From NCBI GenBank assembly GCA_903927025.1, contig CAIYLG010000043.1:1-64000 (forward strand): a stretch of 64,000 nt of DNA. The letters run 5' to 3'. Positions within the stretch are counted from its first letter, which is position 1. Every line of letters starts with the position of its first letter. The DNA is from an uncultured Armatimonadota bacterium (lineage in GTDB: Bacteria; Armatimonadota; Fimbriimonadia; Fimbriimonadales; Fimbriimonadaceae). Positions 1 through 8,821 of this stretch are shown piece after piece. A program made the position numbers and the translations under genes. A model generated the notes under the pieces. It saw only the letters and a program-made list of their open reading frames with translations, searched no databases and was not told the DNA's origin.

Positions 1-138
1 CTCGGAGTTCTACAACAACCGTCGTCCTCACTCGGCACTCGGAGGGCTCTCTCCCGCGACATACAAGGCAAATCTAAAGACTAAAATGGAGGCAGAGGCA
101 CTAACACTCTAGGTGGGTCAGAATCCGGGGACTAGTCA
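1..138 (+). mobile_element. Right end of an IS3-family insertion sequence (left part outside window)
   Basis: The window opens inside a transposase whose last 36 residues match the end of the IS3-family DDE integrase domain. After the stop codon at 110-112 a short non-coding tail ends in TCA at 136-138. Read on the opposite strand, that tail begins TGACTAGTCCCCGGATTC, which resembles the TGA-starting terminal inverted repeats of IS3-type elements. The exact outer end and the target duplication cannot be confirmed without the left end. Confidence 0.75.
2..112 (+). CDS. IS3-family transposase OrfB, C-terminal fragment
   Basis: Frame 2 reads SEFYNNRRPHSALGGLSPAT and runs to a TAG at 110-112. 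The (E/D)xYNxxRPHSALGxLTPxxY stretch is the hallmark C-terminus of the IS3/IS150/IS407-type OrfB integrase, just after the last catalytic Glu. Only the last 36 residues are inside the window, so the catalytic DDE triad cannot be checked. The product would catalyse cut-and-circularise transposition together with OrfA. Confidence 0.8.
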   Translation, partial: SEFYNNRRPHSALGGLSPATYKANLKTKMEAEALTL

Positions 139-186
139 CTCTTAGATTGAAATGGCTCATCCATTTAGGTTCACTTTCGAGGAAGG

Positions 187-870
187 TTAGTTCGTCGTTG
201 AGCACGACTCAAGATTGTTTCGATCCGTGCAGAACCAATAATCTGCTGGAGTCCAGCCAACGTAAAACTGCTCTTTGAGAAATGCCTTGGCATGCCCATC
301 AAACATGCCAAGGTTGTCTTTTGAGAAGTGCCTAAAGCTCGGACGTGCGTCGTAAACATCATTGATGTCGTCGTCTGGCACCACAACCTTCAGCGAGTTG
401 TACACGGGCGTCTTTAGGTCGTCCTGAGTACCGAGCTCAGACATCATGACTGTTTCGGAGGGAAATGCAAAGTCCTCCATCGTGTGGAAGGGGGGGACGG
501 GGCCGGACCAACCGTAAAGATCGAAAAAGACAAGCTGGTTCAACCCGTAAGATATGGACGAATTCTGATCGTCCCCGCAGACCCGCAACTGGGAGCTTTT
601 TAAGTACGGCTGAACAAGGTCAGCCCAGATGGGCGAGTTGGATGGGTAAGCCAACGGAGGCAAAACCTCGTCGAAGTCGCCTGTGTACAGAATCATTCCA
701 AGATTTAGCTGTTTGACGTTGGACAGACAAGCGGTCTTTTTCGCCGCTTCCTTCGCTTGAACGAATACCGGAAATAGAAGTGCCGCGAGCAACGAAATGA
801 TCACCACGATTACCAGGAGCTCAATCAAAGTAAAGCCGAAAGTTTTGACCGTCCTACCGTTGCTCCACAT
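187..870 (-). CDS. Pseudopilin-like secreted protein (prepilin N-terminus, H-X9-DG)
   Basis: A 227-aa protein. It starts with a short basic leader and then [20 protein letters not shown], the type IV prepilin/pseudopilin N-methylation signal cleaved before Phe by a prepilin peptidase, followed by [19 protein letters not shown]. The C-terminal part has H-FSKDNLGMF-DG, the H-X9-DG signature of the DUF1559-type group common in planctomycetes and Armatimonadota. The function of such proteins is unknown; they are thought to be exported through a type II secretion/pilus-like machine. It lies 64 bp downstream of an AraC regulator on the same strand and is one of four such proteins in the window. It has no clear Shine-Dalgarno sequence; a -10-like TAAAAT (minus strand, 881-886) sits 10 nt upstream of the ATG. 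Confidence 0.85.
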   Translation of the reverse strand: MWSNGRTVKTFGFTLIELLVIVVIISLLAALLFPVFVQAKEAAKKTACLSNVKQLNLGMILYTGDFDEVLPPLAYPSNSPIWADLVQPYLKSSQLRVCGDDQNSSISYGLNQLVFFDLYGWSGPVPPFHTMEDFAFPSETVMMSELGTQDDLKTPVYNSLKVVVPDDDINDVYDARPSFRHFSKDNLGMFDGHAKAFLKEQFYVGWTPADYWFCTDRNNLESCSTTN

Positions 871-872
871 AT

Positions 873-887
873 CTAAAACGATTTTAG
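873..887 (-). promoter_or_regulatory. Palindrome overlapping a -10-like box upstream of the pseudopilin
   Basis: CTAAAACGATTTTAG has 6-bp inverted arms (CTAAAA/TTTTAG) around a 3-nt centre. On the minus strand the right arm contributes TAAAAT, 10 nt before the ATG at 870. The site could be a promoter with an overlapping operator for the neighbouring AraC protein. No convincing -35 box is visible. Confidence 0.35.
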
Positions 888-934
888 TGCAGTCTGAGCC
901 AGTTCATGAGTCCACCGGGATTGTTTTGGCAGTG

Positions 935-1723
935 TCACTTTGAATTTAGTGTTGAACGCGTGAGATCACTTGGGAGAATGCCAAGTTCTCGCTTCATCAT
1001 CTCGGTGAATGCACTCGGATTGCTGTAGCCAAGTTGATAGGCAACTTCTGACGCGCTCGAACCTTCCGCAAGAAGCTCCGCCGCAAGGATACACCTCCTA
1101 CGGCGTACCCACTTTCCAAGAGTCAAGTGGGTCTCCCGCTCAAACATTCGTTCCATCGTCCGTCGGCTAAATCCACTCGAGTCGAGCGCTGCTTCAATCG
1201 AGGAGGATGCGTATGATGCCTCCCTGAGAGTCTCCACAAAACCCAGAGTCGCGGAAGACTTCGGTTCAAGAAGGGAGGCGGAAAGAATCTGAGACCGTTC
1301 CAGTTCATAGCATATGAGTTCAAATAGAGCTCGATGCAAGCTGTCCGTTTCTACGAGGGCGCCGATGAGGACAGTTTTCTGGATGAGCTCCCTCAGGAGA
1401 GGGTTTACCGTTACGGCGACACACCGGTCCTGTGGCAGTTGAGACAGAGGCGGCGCAGTTTTCGGAAGATAGATCATCCGAATTGTTAGCACGGTTCGAT
1501 TCCGAAACTCACACCCAAACCCTGCCGGCACCCACAGTCCAGATTGGGGAGGAATGAGCCAACTGGCTCCGCCCGTAACGATGCTTAGAGGCTGGCCAAA
1601 TGAAACGACAAATTGATGCCATTGTTTGGAGGCAGGCGGCAACAAAGTGGGCTGAGAGAAGGTCAACCCGAAGGTCCGCAAAAGAGTTTGCGACTCTGTC
1701 GTAATTTCCGTATCAATTGACAT
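935..1723 (-). CDS. AraC-family transcriptional regulator
   Basis: A 262-aa protein. The first ~150 residues form a probable cupin-like effector domain (RHS-style LIPPQSGLWVPAGFGCEFRN). The C-terminal ~95 residues are a double helix-turn-helix: SSIEAALDSSGFSRRTMERM gives the first HTH and SASEVAYQLGYSNPSAFTEM gives the second, with the typical GYSNPSAFT recognition-helix pattern. It is divergent from a VOC-fold gene (45 bp apart) and upstream of a pseudopilin in the same direction, so either could be its target. The ligand is unknown. Confidence 0.9.
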   Translation of the reverse strand: MSIDTEITTESQTLLRTFGLTFSQPTLLPPASKQWHQFVVSFGQPLSIVTGGASWLIPPQSGLWVPAGFGCEFRNRTVLTIRMIYLPKTAPPLSQLPQDRCVAVTVNPLLRELIQKTVLIGALVETDSLHRALFELICYELERSQILSASLLEPKSSATLGFVETLREASYASSSIEAALDSSGFSRRTMERMFERETHLTLGKWVRRRRCILAAELLAEGSSASEVAYQLGYSNPSAFTEMMKRELGILPSDLTRSTLNSK

Positions 1724-1755
1724 TATTTCGATAAAGCGTCAAGGGCCAGACGCCT

Positions 1756-1761
1756 TACAAT
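1756..1761 (+). promoter_or_regulatory. -10-like hexamer TACAAT, probable leaderless start
   Basis: TACAAT ends 7 nt before the ATG at 1769, so transcription would start at or next to the start codon. There is no Shine-Dalgarno sequence and no recognisable -35 box. The same spacing recurs at several other genes in this window. Confidence 0.4.
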
Positions 1762-1768
1762 ACCGGAC

Positions 1769-2167
1769 ATGGAGACAACTCAGGTCCACGGACAGCTTGC
1801 CCACTTTTCAATAAATGCCGACGATATTGACCGAGCAGCCAAGTTTTACAAGGCAGTCTTTAACTGGGATTTCGAGCCTTATGGCCCTCCAGGTTTCTTC
1901 ATGATCCGATTTCCAAGCGAAGGCCCCGCGCCAACTCTTGGGTCTCTCCAAGGCCGACGGGAGTTGGTGAAGGGCGTCAAAGCAAATGGCTTTGAATGCA
2001 CGGTTGCAGTGAGAGACATCAACGCCGCGATCCTGGCAGTAGAGCAGAACGGCGGCAAGATTCTCATGGCCAAAACGACCCTTCCCGCAATCGGTCATCT
2101 GATCTTTTTGGAGGATCCAGAAGGGAATATGATCGGCGCGATGCAATACGACAGCGAAGCTGTGTGA
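1769..2167 (+). CDS. VOC-superfamily (glyoxalase/bleomycin-resistance fold) protein
   Basis: A 132-aa single-unit VOC protein. It starts QLAHFSINADDIDRAAKFYK, the beta-alpha-beta opening of glyoxalase/dioxygenase-fold proteins in which the His is often the first metal ligand, and ends LIFLEDPEGNMIGAM, the typical DPxGN close with a Glu/Asp ligand. Close relatives are annotated only as glyoxalase-like; the substrate is unknown. The ATG at 1769 lies just after a TACAAT box. It is divergent from an AraC regulator. Confidence 0.85.
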   Translation: METTQVHGQLAHFSINADDIDRAAKFYKAVFNWDFEPYGPPGFFMIRFPSEGPAPTLGSLQGRRELVKGVKANGFECTVAVRDINAAILAVEQNGGKILMAKTTLPAIGHLIFLEDPEGNMIGAMQYDSEAV

Positions 2168-2268
2168 TTGATCATCGGATTTAGCCTGAAATCCGAGTCA
2201 GCCGATAACAGTCATCCGCTGACTCGGGGCAGGCCGCGTGTGCTCAATGATCGCGAATTGGGCATACT

Positions 2269-3690
2269 ATGCGCGTGACGCTGACAGTCCTCGGTGCCGT
2301 TCTCGGCCTTCTTCAAAACAGTGCTCTGGTTCCGGAATCCCGACCGGATTCCTGGTGGATGAATCGACACAACGCGATGGTGGAAGCAGCCCAACCGGGC
2401 GATTCCAGACTCGTCTTTGTTGGAGACTCGATCACCCATGCCTTTGGCGGTGTGCCCGATACCAATGAGGACTTTCACAACCGTGGGGCCGACACTTGGG
2501 ACTACTTTTTCGGTGAGGATAAGCCGCTAAACCTAGGCATCAGTGGCGACCGAACTCAGCATGTCCTCTGGCGTCTTGATCACAGCGAGCTGGGCAAGAA
2601 TCGCCCGAAGGTCGCGGTCGTGATGATCGGGACCAACAACCTTGCCTCGAACACTCCAGCGGAGATCACTGAAGGCGTCGAGGCCGTCTGCTCGAAGATT
2701 CAAAGCCTGACGCCGTCGACGAAGGTTCTGCTGTTGGGCATTTTTCCGCGTGACAAGGCCAATTCACAGAACCGCAAGTCCATTGCCGCGATCAACAAGG
2801 ACTTGGAGGAGTGGGCCCCCCATCACAGAATCAAATTCCTCGATATCGGATACGCATTCCTAGATTCTGCTGGTGAGATTCCGACGGATGTCATGCCGGA
2901 CCTGCTGCATCCGTTTGCCTTTGGCTACCGAAAGTGGGCCATGGCGATGGAGCCGACGCTTGCTCAGCTGATGCATCGCCGTCCAAAGACAAAGCTCGAT
3001 CCGACAAATTCCGCGGTCGTGCCAGTGACCCAGGATCGCGACTACCGCACTTATGACTGGAAGACGAGGTTTGCGCTGACCAAGCAGTATCCCAAGGATC
3101 ACGCCTGTCGGCTCGCGTTCATCGGCGACTCCATCAACCACTTCTACGGCGGGCCACCGCTAGACCGCGGACTCAAGCAGCCAACCCCGGTTTGGCAGAA
3201 ATACTATGGCAACCGTGACGCCGTCGATCTTGGATTTGGGTGGGACCGAACCGAGAATGTGATATGGAGGCTGGAGCAGGGCGAACTGGATAACATGCCT
3301 CTGGAGGCGGTAAGCCTCATGATCGGCACGAATAACCTGTTCATCAATACACCTGAGCAGATTCGGGACGGTGTTCAGGCCATCATTGACAAGATTCACG
3401 AGCAGAAGCCGCACTGCAAGATCCTTCTTCTCGCCGTTTTTCCGCGTGGTGAGAAGCCTGCAGACGCAGGACGACTGGAAGCCACCAAGCTGAACCGACT
3501 GCTGGAGCCTCTTGGCCACCAGCGCAATGTGACGTTCATGGATATCGGTTCTGTATTTCTTGAGCCAGATGGCACGATCTTGCGATCGACGATGGGAGAC
3601 TTTCTCCATCCAACCGCCGAGGGTTATCGACGCTGGGCGGAGGCGGTCGAGCCTTGGATGAAAGTTAATGTGAAGTCAGCGACACCGTAG
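2269..3690 (+). CDS. Tandem-duplicated SGNH/GDSL hydrolase (PAF-acetylhydrolase-like), secreted
   Basis: A 473-aa protein made of two homologous SGNH esterase domains. Domain 1 (about 25-235) has FVGDSI with Ser54, GDRTQHVLWRL, GTNN at 121-124 and DLLHPFAFGY with Asp211/His214. Domain 2 (about 260-465) has FIGDSI with Ser289, GWDRTENVIWRL, GTNN at 353-356 and DFLHPTAEGY with Asp444/His447. Both domains therefore keep the Ser-Gly-Asn-His set and should be active. The closest known group is the PAF-acetylhydrolase beta/gamma-like family, which deacetylates esters including sugar acetates. A short hydrophobic N-terminus (VTLTVLGAVLGLL) suggests export. The last 26 bp overlap the convergent neighbour. 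Confidence 0.88.
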   Translation: MRVTLTVLGAVLGLLQNSALVPESRPDSWWMNRHNAMVEAAQPGDSRLVFVGDSITHAFGGVPDTNEDFHNRGADTWDYFFGEDKPLNLGISGDRTQHVLWRLDHSELGKNRPKVAVVMIGTNNLASNTPAEITEGVEAVCSKIQSLTPSTKVLLLGIFPRDKANSQNRKSIAAINKDLEEWAPHHRIKFLDIGYAFLDSAGEIPTDVMPDLLHPFAFGYRKWAMAMEPTLAQLMHRRPKTKLDPTNSAVVPVTQDRDYRTYDWKTRFALTKQYPKDHACRLAFIGDSINHFYGGPPLDRGLKQPTPVWQKYYGNRDAVDLGFGWDRTENVIWRLEQGELDNMPLEAVSLMIGTNNLFINTPEQIRDGVQAIIDKIHEQKPHCKILLLAVFPRGEKPADAGRLEATKLNRLLEPLGHQRNVTFMDIGSVFLEPDGTILRSTMGDFLHPTAEGYRRWAEAVEPWMKVNVKSATP

Positions 3691-4882
3691 GCGAAAACAT
3701 CAGCACTTCCATCCGGATGGCATCTCCGTCCCAATTCTTTCGAGGAGGAGTGCGGGTGATTTTGTCCGGTTTCGTAGTGTCCAGCACGTTGTGGAACGAT
3801 TGAAAGCTCTCGAAATTAGGACCGGATTGGTCAAAACCCTCCGCCAAGAAATCGGAATTTGGAAGAGCGAAAGCGTTGACTAGGTTGGAAGGGGACTCAT
3901 CAAGAAGCTGGGCCCCGTTGACCATCAAGATCATGTTGCCGGACGCCGGAGTGGAAACACATTCGAGGCGATCACCATACTCCTTTGAAGGGCGAATCTG
4001 GAATTTCTTTCCTTCGGCCACTGCTTCCCAATGGCGAGGTCCCGCCCTGTGAAAGTGAAGGGTAATTGGATTTCCTGGAAGGGTTACCAAACGTCCCCAC
4101 ACCGAAACGTAGTGCTCCCTGTCCCGAGTAAACGGAGAAGGCACAACTCCCTCGTCGGATAAGCCGTCGGTCTGCATCACTTCTTGACCAGCTGTGAATT
4201 CGGTGACTTTGTCTAGCGTTTCATTGGGGTGGCTTTTAACTCGCTGGTAGTGCAGTCGATAAGTTCGCGTGAATCCGTCAGCGATGGGCTGATCCACCTG
4301 CTCGAGCGAGCACTTTACTTCTGAGCTCGGCGGAGCGATACCGTATTCCACGGGGCCAGGTGGTTTGACGCCAATTCGATCCTTCTCGGCGGCCTGATCT
4401 GCCGAGGGGGTCAGTCCGGAGATTTTCCAACGGCCCACCTCTTCTCCTGATTCTCTCGCAACCAGATAAAAGCTTTCACCCGGGCGGACAGATAGAAAGG
4501 CCGCTCCGCTGAAGTTGCCTTGGTCAGGCTGTCCGAACTCAGTGCAGAAATATTCGCCGTCTGCGGTTTGGGCAAGGATAAGTGGAGCTTTGTGTTCTGG
4601 TTGGGCACCGGAGAAAGTGAAGCCAAGCGTGGCGCGGTGCTCCTTATCCGTTGAACTGACGACACCGTTTTGGATGGGATAGGGGTGCATCGGGATCTCG
4701 TCATCCCCTGCCCGTCGATTCACCAGATCTACCACGCCAACCAATTTCAAATTGATGTCTCGGTGGCCACCATTTCGCAGCGGAACTTCTTCAGCCCTCA
4801 CTCGCGGCAATGAGAGCAACACCGCGAAACAAAGCGCCGGAATCACTCCAAAGACAACAGCAAGTCGCCGATTTAGCCGCAT
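3665..4882 (-). CDS. Exported protein of unknown function, paralogue of the next locus
   Basis: I do not recognise the family. The ATG at 4882 gives 405 aa beginning MRLNRRLAVVFGVIPALCFA, a signal peptide or membrane anchor ending near RVRAEE; the longer ORF start 15 codons upstream would place extra residues before the basic region. Recognisable blocks shared with the neighbouring paralogue are PLRNGGHRD, DLVNRRAG, HRATLGF, APLILAQT and GRWKISGL. Its 3' end overlaps the convergent SGNH gene by 26 bp. No catalytic motif or repeat is apparent. Confidence 0.65.
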   Translation of the reverse strand: MRLNRRLAVVFGVIPALCFAVLLSLPRVRAEEVPLRNGGHRDINLKLVGVVDLVNRRAGDDEIPMHPYPIQNGVVSSTDKEHRATLGFTFSGAQPEHKAPLILAQTADGEYFCTEFGQPDQGNFSGAAFLSVRPGESFYLVARESGEEVGRWKISGLTPSADQAAEKDRIGVKPPGPVEYGIAPPSSEVKCSLEQVDQPIADGFTRTYRLHYQRVKSHPNETLDKVTEFTAGQEVMQTDGLSDEGVVPSPFTRDREHYVSVWGRLVTLPGNPITLHFHRAGPRHWEAVAEGKKFQIRPSKEYGDRLECVSTPASGNMILMVNGAQLLDESPSNLVNAFALPNSDFLAEGFDQSGPNFESFQSFHNVLDTTKPDKITRTPPRKNWDGDAIRMEVLMFSPTVSLTSH

Positions 4883-4987
4883 ATCAAGTGCAGTATACGA
4901 CAGTATCTTTGACGAGCAGAAACTCACAATTTCTTCGTCAAACTGGTGACCTCAACCTGTTCCTTTGATTGAAAGGAGGTGCCAAAT

Positions 4988-6184
4988 TCAGAACGAGAAC
5001 ATGCGGCTCTGGATCTCACCCCACTGTCCTGATTTGTTCAACAGCGGCTTCGAAGTGCCAATGACATCTGGCTTTGATGCGTCGACAACTGCCCGAAAGG
5101 TCTCGGTACCTGTGAACGGGGACCCGGTTTGATCGAACCACCCTGCGTCGAAGCTAGCTTCAGGCAACTCAGCAAACACCGAGCCAGATGCCGCATCAAG
5201 CTGCGAAATGAGAGCACCCTGATAGGTGATCAGTTGGGGGATGAGGCCGTCGACGCACTCGTAGTCAAGCTCGTTCCCGTACTTGGGACTGGGTTTGATG
5301 CGGACTTTGCCCCCTCCAAGTGAAGCTTCCCAAACACGATTCCCTTTGAAGCTGAAATGAACTGGATGAGGCCTTCCCGGCAGGGCGACCAAGTTGCCGA
5401 TCACAGAGAAATAGTGGGCGCGATCGCATGAGGAAGAAGGAACGCAGGTTCCTGATCTGCTGAGCATCGATAAAAAGAATCCACTGAAGAAGGCGTTGGC
5501 AATACTCATCTTCTCCAGTTCCTTGGACGGGTCTTGGGTGCGAAGTTCGTAGTGCAGGCGATAACAGCGAGTAAACCCGTCCGCCACCTTCTTCTCCGCT
5601 AGTTCCAGCCGAAGGGAGACGCCTTGGGGAAGTCCTGTAGGATTGGAAGCAGCAGTCAGCGGCGGCTGGGAGACGTGCTTGTCCTTGGCTGCCGCAGCAT
5701 CGTATGAAGCAGATAGGCCGGAGATGCGCCACCTTCCAACTTCTTCACCCAATTCCCACGCGACCAGATAGAAGCTCTCGACTGGGTGTACAGAAAGGCA
5801 GGATACGCCCTGCATTTTTTCATTCTTAACTGGGCCGCACAGGGTTTGTAGATACTCACCAGCCTCCGTCTGAACCAAAATCAGCGGCGCACGCTTTCCC
5901 GAAGGAACTCCTTTGAACACCTATCCTAGAGTCGCTCGGTGATCCTGATCTTCGAACCATGTCGTCGCAACGACTGCCTGGTCAGGCTCCGTAGAGACGG
6001 CGTTGCCTCCGTCGGCACGATTGACGAGATCGATGATCGAATCGAGCCTCAGAGCAGGGTTGCGATGCCCATGGTTTCGCAGAGGGCTTTCTGCAAAGGT
6101 TAGCCTTGTTCGAGTGAACCGAAAGACTGCGACTAGCAGGAGGATTGTCCCGAAAACTATTCCAAGGGGTAGAAGTCGCCGCAT
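4988..6184 (-). pseudogene. Paralogue of the 3665-4882 gene, interrupted by an in-frame TAG
   Basis: Two segments lie end to end in one frame. 5924-6184 encodes MRRLLPLGIVFGTILLLVAV (signal/anchor), then PLRNHGHRN, DLVNRADG and DHRATLG. The stop TAG is at 5921-5923, and the frame continues at once with a GTG into VFKGVPSGKRAPLILVQ and 300 more residues. In the intact neighbour the same place reads HRATLGFTFSG with a Phe at the stop position, so the TAG falls in the middle of a conserved block. The rest is aligned and intact, which points to a recent nonsense mutation or a sequencing error. Restart at the GTG (5918-5920, with AGGA a few bases upstream) is possible but would leave a product without a signal peptide. 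Confidence 0.7.
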
Positions 6185-6260
6185 TCAAGCAGAAGTATAA
6201 GATGTTGAGTCGATTGGGTTCAAAGCTTTTTTGATACCGAATACGGTAGACCGGAATCAA

Positions 6261-7886
6261 ATGAGATCGCACTTATCAGGATTTGTCGTTGGTCTTGCGA
6301 TCGCTGCTGGGGCAACATCTGTGCTCGCTCAAGATTCTTACGTCGCCGGCTACTTGATCCTGCCGACTGGCGAGCGAGTCGACCGTTCCTACAATGCGGG
6401 TTTCAGCATGTACGTGGCTGCCTGGCCATTGCTTCCGTATTATCCGGGCCACCGATACCAAACCGGGTTGCCAGGAACTTGGATGTTTGCTCAATACGAC
6501 GGCAAGGCACCCAAGGACATGTATTCGGACGTTGAAGGCGGCCTCGGCTGGTGGACTGATACTCGTTTTGCAACTCCAACCCCGAAATTCATCATGGGTG
6601 GAGTCGCTCCAAACTTCTCCGAGATTGCGAACGGACCCGCGCATGGAGCGGGCAGCTGGGAGGATCCAAAGGGGCTTTACGGTGTCGCCCAACTGAGCCC
6701 CTGGCTCCTATTTCCCCTTGATGGACTCAACCTTAAGCAGGGAAGCTGTGGCGAACTCTTCGGTTGGGGTTACCTCAATCTTCCGCTTTGTGAAGCGAAA
6801 CAGAAGACAGCCGGCCAGCCGCTACCAACTGGGGGCAACACTTGGACCCTGTTCGTGAACTCGGCCAATTTCAAAGGGCCGGTTGCCTTCTTCTTGCCCT
6901 ATTTCTTTTCCCACTCAGTGCTGAAGGATCCCGCTCTGGCTGGCCAGTTGCTGGATAGCCGACCTTCTGAGCCAAATACCGCGATCCAAATGGAGACGCA
7001 GTACATCCCGTGCCGGATTGCCAAGGATAAGCAGGGACAGACCTATGCCAGAGTCGCCCCAGTAGCGTTTCCAAACAACACGCAAGAAGGTTCTGCACTG
7101 ATGCATCAAAGCACTTCCTACAACCCAGACGCGCTTTGGAAATCGGTGAAAGAGTGGTTCGACGGCGGCAAGCCAAGCTCCGGAAGAATTGACCCGACTG
7201 GATCGTTTGTTCGAACGTTCAATGGCCAAGGCTATGCCACCTGGGAAGTGAGGCAGCCAGGCGAGGACGGCAAAGAGATTCGCCAGGCAATTGATTGGAA
7301 TGCCTTCGCTCAGCAGGTCTCCCTGAACCGGACAACCTTGGGCTACAAGTGGAAAGCTCCTCCAACAACGACTGAATCCGGCAAGCAAAAAAAGGTCGTT
7401 CTGCCTGAGTACTACCGCCTCACAACGGCAACCAATCGGAAGCAAAAGTGGGTTCCCGTCCGAGTCGAGGACGTTCCAAATGAGACCAACCTAAAAGAGA
7501 TCAAATGGCAGACCCCGAAGGAAGACCCTCAGGAGCCGTACGACACACCTCTGTTGCCGGCTACTCCTTGGAAGTGGCCTGGTCCGGCAGCGGGTCCGTT
7601 CAAAGCTCACTTAGGAGATGGCACGGTGGTGACGTACTACTGGTATCGGTTTGCGGATCAACCTGCGCTCCTAAACGCAGACCTTTCCAAAGAAGAGCGC
7701 GAGCGACTTCAGGTCAAAGTCGAAAAGATCCATCGAGCATGGCGAAAGGACCGGGAATACCTGCCGGCGCCAACAATCGGGAAGTTGGCATCCGTGGACC
7801 CTGCTCAGATCGTCCGTCCGCCGAAGGGGCTGGAGATTGGCTATGTTCCAATTGCGGTTCGCCAAGAGCTGCCCACCCAAAAATAG
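6261..7886 (+). CDS. Secreted protein of unknown function
   Basis: Starting at the ATG at 6261 gives 541 aa with a classical signal peptide, MRSHLSGFVVGLAIAAGATS, and a likely cut after VLA before QD. The mature part is rich in Trp, Tyr and Pro with several loop-like blocks (AAWPLLPYYPGHRYQTG, PGTWMFAQYDGK, FLPYFFSH), which suits a surface or carbohydrate-related protein. I do not recognise a family and see no catalytic motif. The gene is divergent from the interrupted paralogue at 4988-6184 and stands alone. Confidence 0.7.
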   Translation: MRSHLSGFVVGLAIAAGATSVLAQDSYVAGYLILPTGERVDRSYNAGFSMYVAAWPLLPYYPGHRYQTGLPGTWMFAQYDGKAPKDMYSDVEGGLGWWTDTRFATPTPKFIMGGVAPNFSEIANGPAHGAGSWEDPKGLYGVAQLSPWLLFPLDGLNLKQGSCGELFGWGYLNLPLCEAKQKTAGQPLPTGGNTWTLFVNSANFKGPVAFFLPYFFSHSVLKDPALAGQLLDSRPSEPNTAIQMETQYIPCRIAKDKQGQTYARVAPVAFPNNTQEGSALMHQSTSYNPDALWKSVKEWFDGGKPSSGRIDPTGSFVRTFNGQGYATWEVRQPGEDGKEIRQAIDWNAFAQQVSLNRTTLGYKWKAPPTTTESGKQKKVVLPEYYRLTTATNRKQKWVPVRVEDVPNETNLKEIKWQTPKEDPQEPYDTPLLPATPWKWPGPAAGPFKAHLGDGTVVTYYWYRFADQPALLNADLSKEERERLQVKVEKIHRAWRKDREYLPAPTIGKLASVDPAQIVRPPKGLEIGYVPIAVRQELPTQK

Positions 7887-7915
7887 CGGCATGGCCCCCG
7901 GTAGACTCCTAGTCA

Positions 7916-8653
7916 ATGGAATTGAAAGACAGCGTCATTATCATGACGGGAGCCTCGTCCGGCATCGGTCTCTGTGCAGCGCGTCATCTGACTGCCTTAG
8001 GTGCAAAGGTAGCGCTAGTAGCGCGATCGACGGAAGCGCTTGAAGAGATTCAACTGGAGCTCCCAGGGAGCTACGCGGTAACGGCTGATATGACGAACTG
8101 GGATTCGATCCGAGCGATGGTGCAGGAAGTTCATGCTCACTACGGCAAGATTGACGGCCTGGTCAACAATGCTGGACGGGCCTACGAAGCCACCATCGAG
8201 CAGATCGATCCTGAGATATTCGAGGAGATCTTTCGTCTCAATGTGCTTGGTGTCATCGTTGCGACTCAGGCGGTCATCCCAATCATGCGCGAGCAGGGAT
8301 ACGGCACCATCGTGAACATCAACTCCGGGACTGCATTCATGCGAGTTCCCGGTTATGCCGTTTACTCCAGCAGTAAGCGGGCCCTCGTGGGAGTCAGCTT
8401 TACCGCTCGTGAAGAGCTTGGAAAGGACGGAATCTTGGTCAGTCAGGTTTACCCAGGCATGACCAATACGAATTTCGGCGTCAACAAGCATGTCGCAGAT
8501 CCCGTGAACGGAGCAAGTGGAAACGGACCTGTTCGGGATTACACCAAAGGCGACCCTCCCGAGATGATCGCTGAACTCATCGCAAAAGCTCTTGTCGAGG
8601 GTGAAGCGGAGTATTTCGCGCATGAGCGAATGCGAACATTGGAAAACCGCTAG
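7916..8653 (+). CDS. Short-chain dehydrogenase/reductase
   Basis: A 245-aa classical SDR. TGASSGIG at 11-18 is the Rossmann dinucleotide site, NNAG at 84-87 the structural motif, and Ser137, Tyr150 and Lys154 (YSSSK) the catalytic set. ARS after beta-2 (Arg37) suggests NADP preference. It should oxidise or reduce a secondary alcohol/ketone; the substrate cannot be inferred. A TAGACT hexamer lies 8 nt upstream of the ATG and there is no Shine-Dalgarno sequence. Confidence 0.92.
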   Translation: MELKDSVIIMTGASSGIGLCAARHLTALGAKVALVARSTEALEEIQLELPGSYAVTADMTNWDSIRAMVQEVHAHYGKIDGLVNNAGRAYEATIEQIDPEIFEEIFRLNVLGVIVATQAVIPIMREQGYGTIVNINSGTAFMRVPGYAVYSSSKRALVGVSFTAREELGKDGILVSQVYPGMTNTNFGVNKHVADPVNGASGNGPVRDYTKGDPPEMIAELIAKALVEGEAEYFAHERMRTLENR

Positions 8654-8821
8654 CCGATTGCGTCTCGCCAATGGGAAACTTCGCGGTCGGCAGATCAGAC
8701 GGCAGAAAGAGAGCTTCTTAACGTCCGCTACATAGTTGATGGAACTTTAAACGTTTGTCGCTTCTTTGGTTTCCGTGAACCACATTGACGCTCAAGTCGA
8801 TGGCACCAAAGAAGAGAAACC

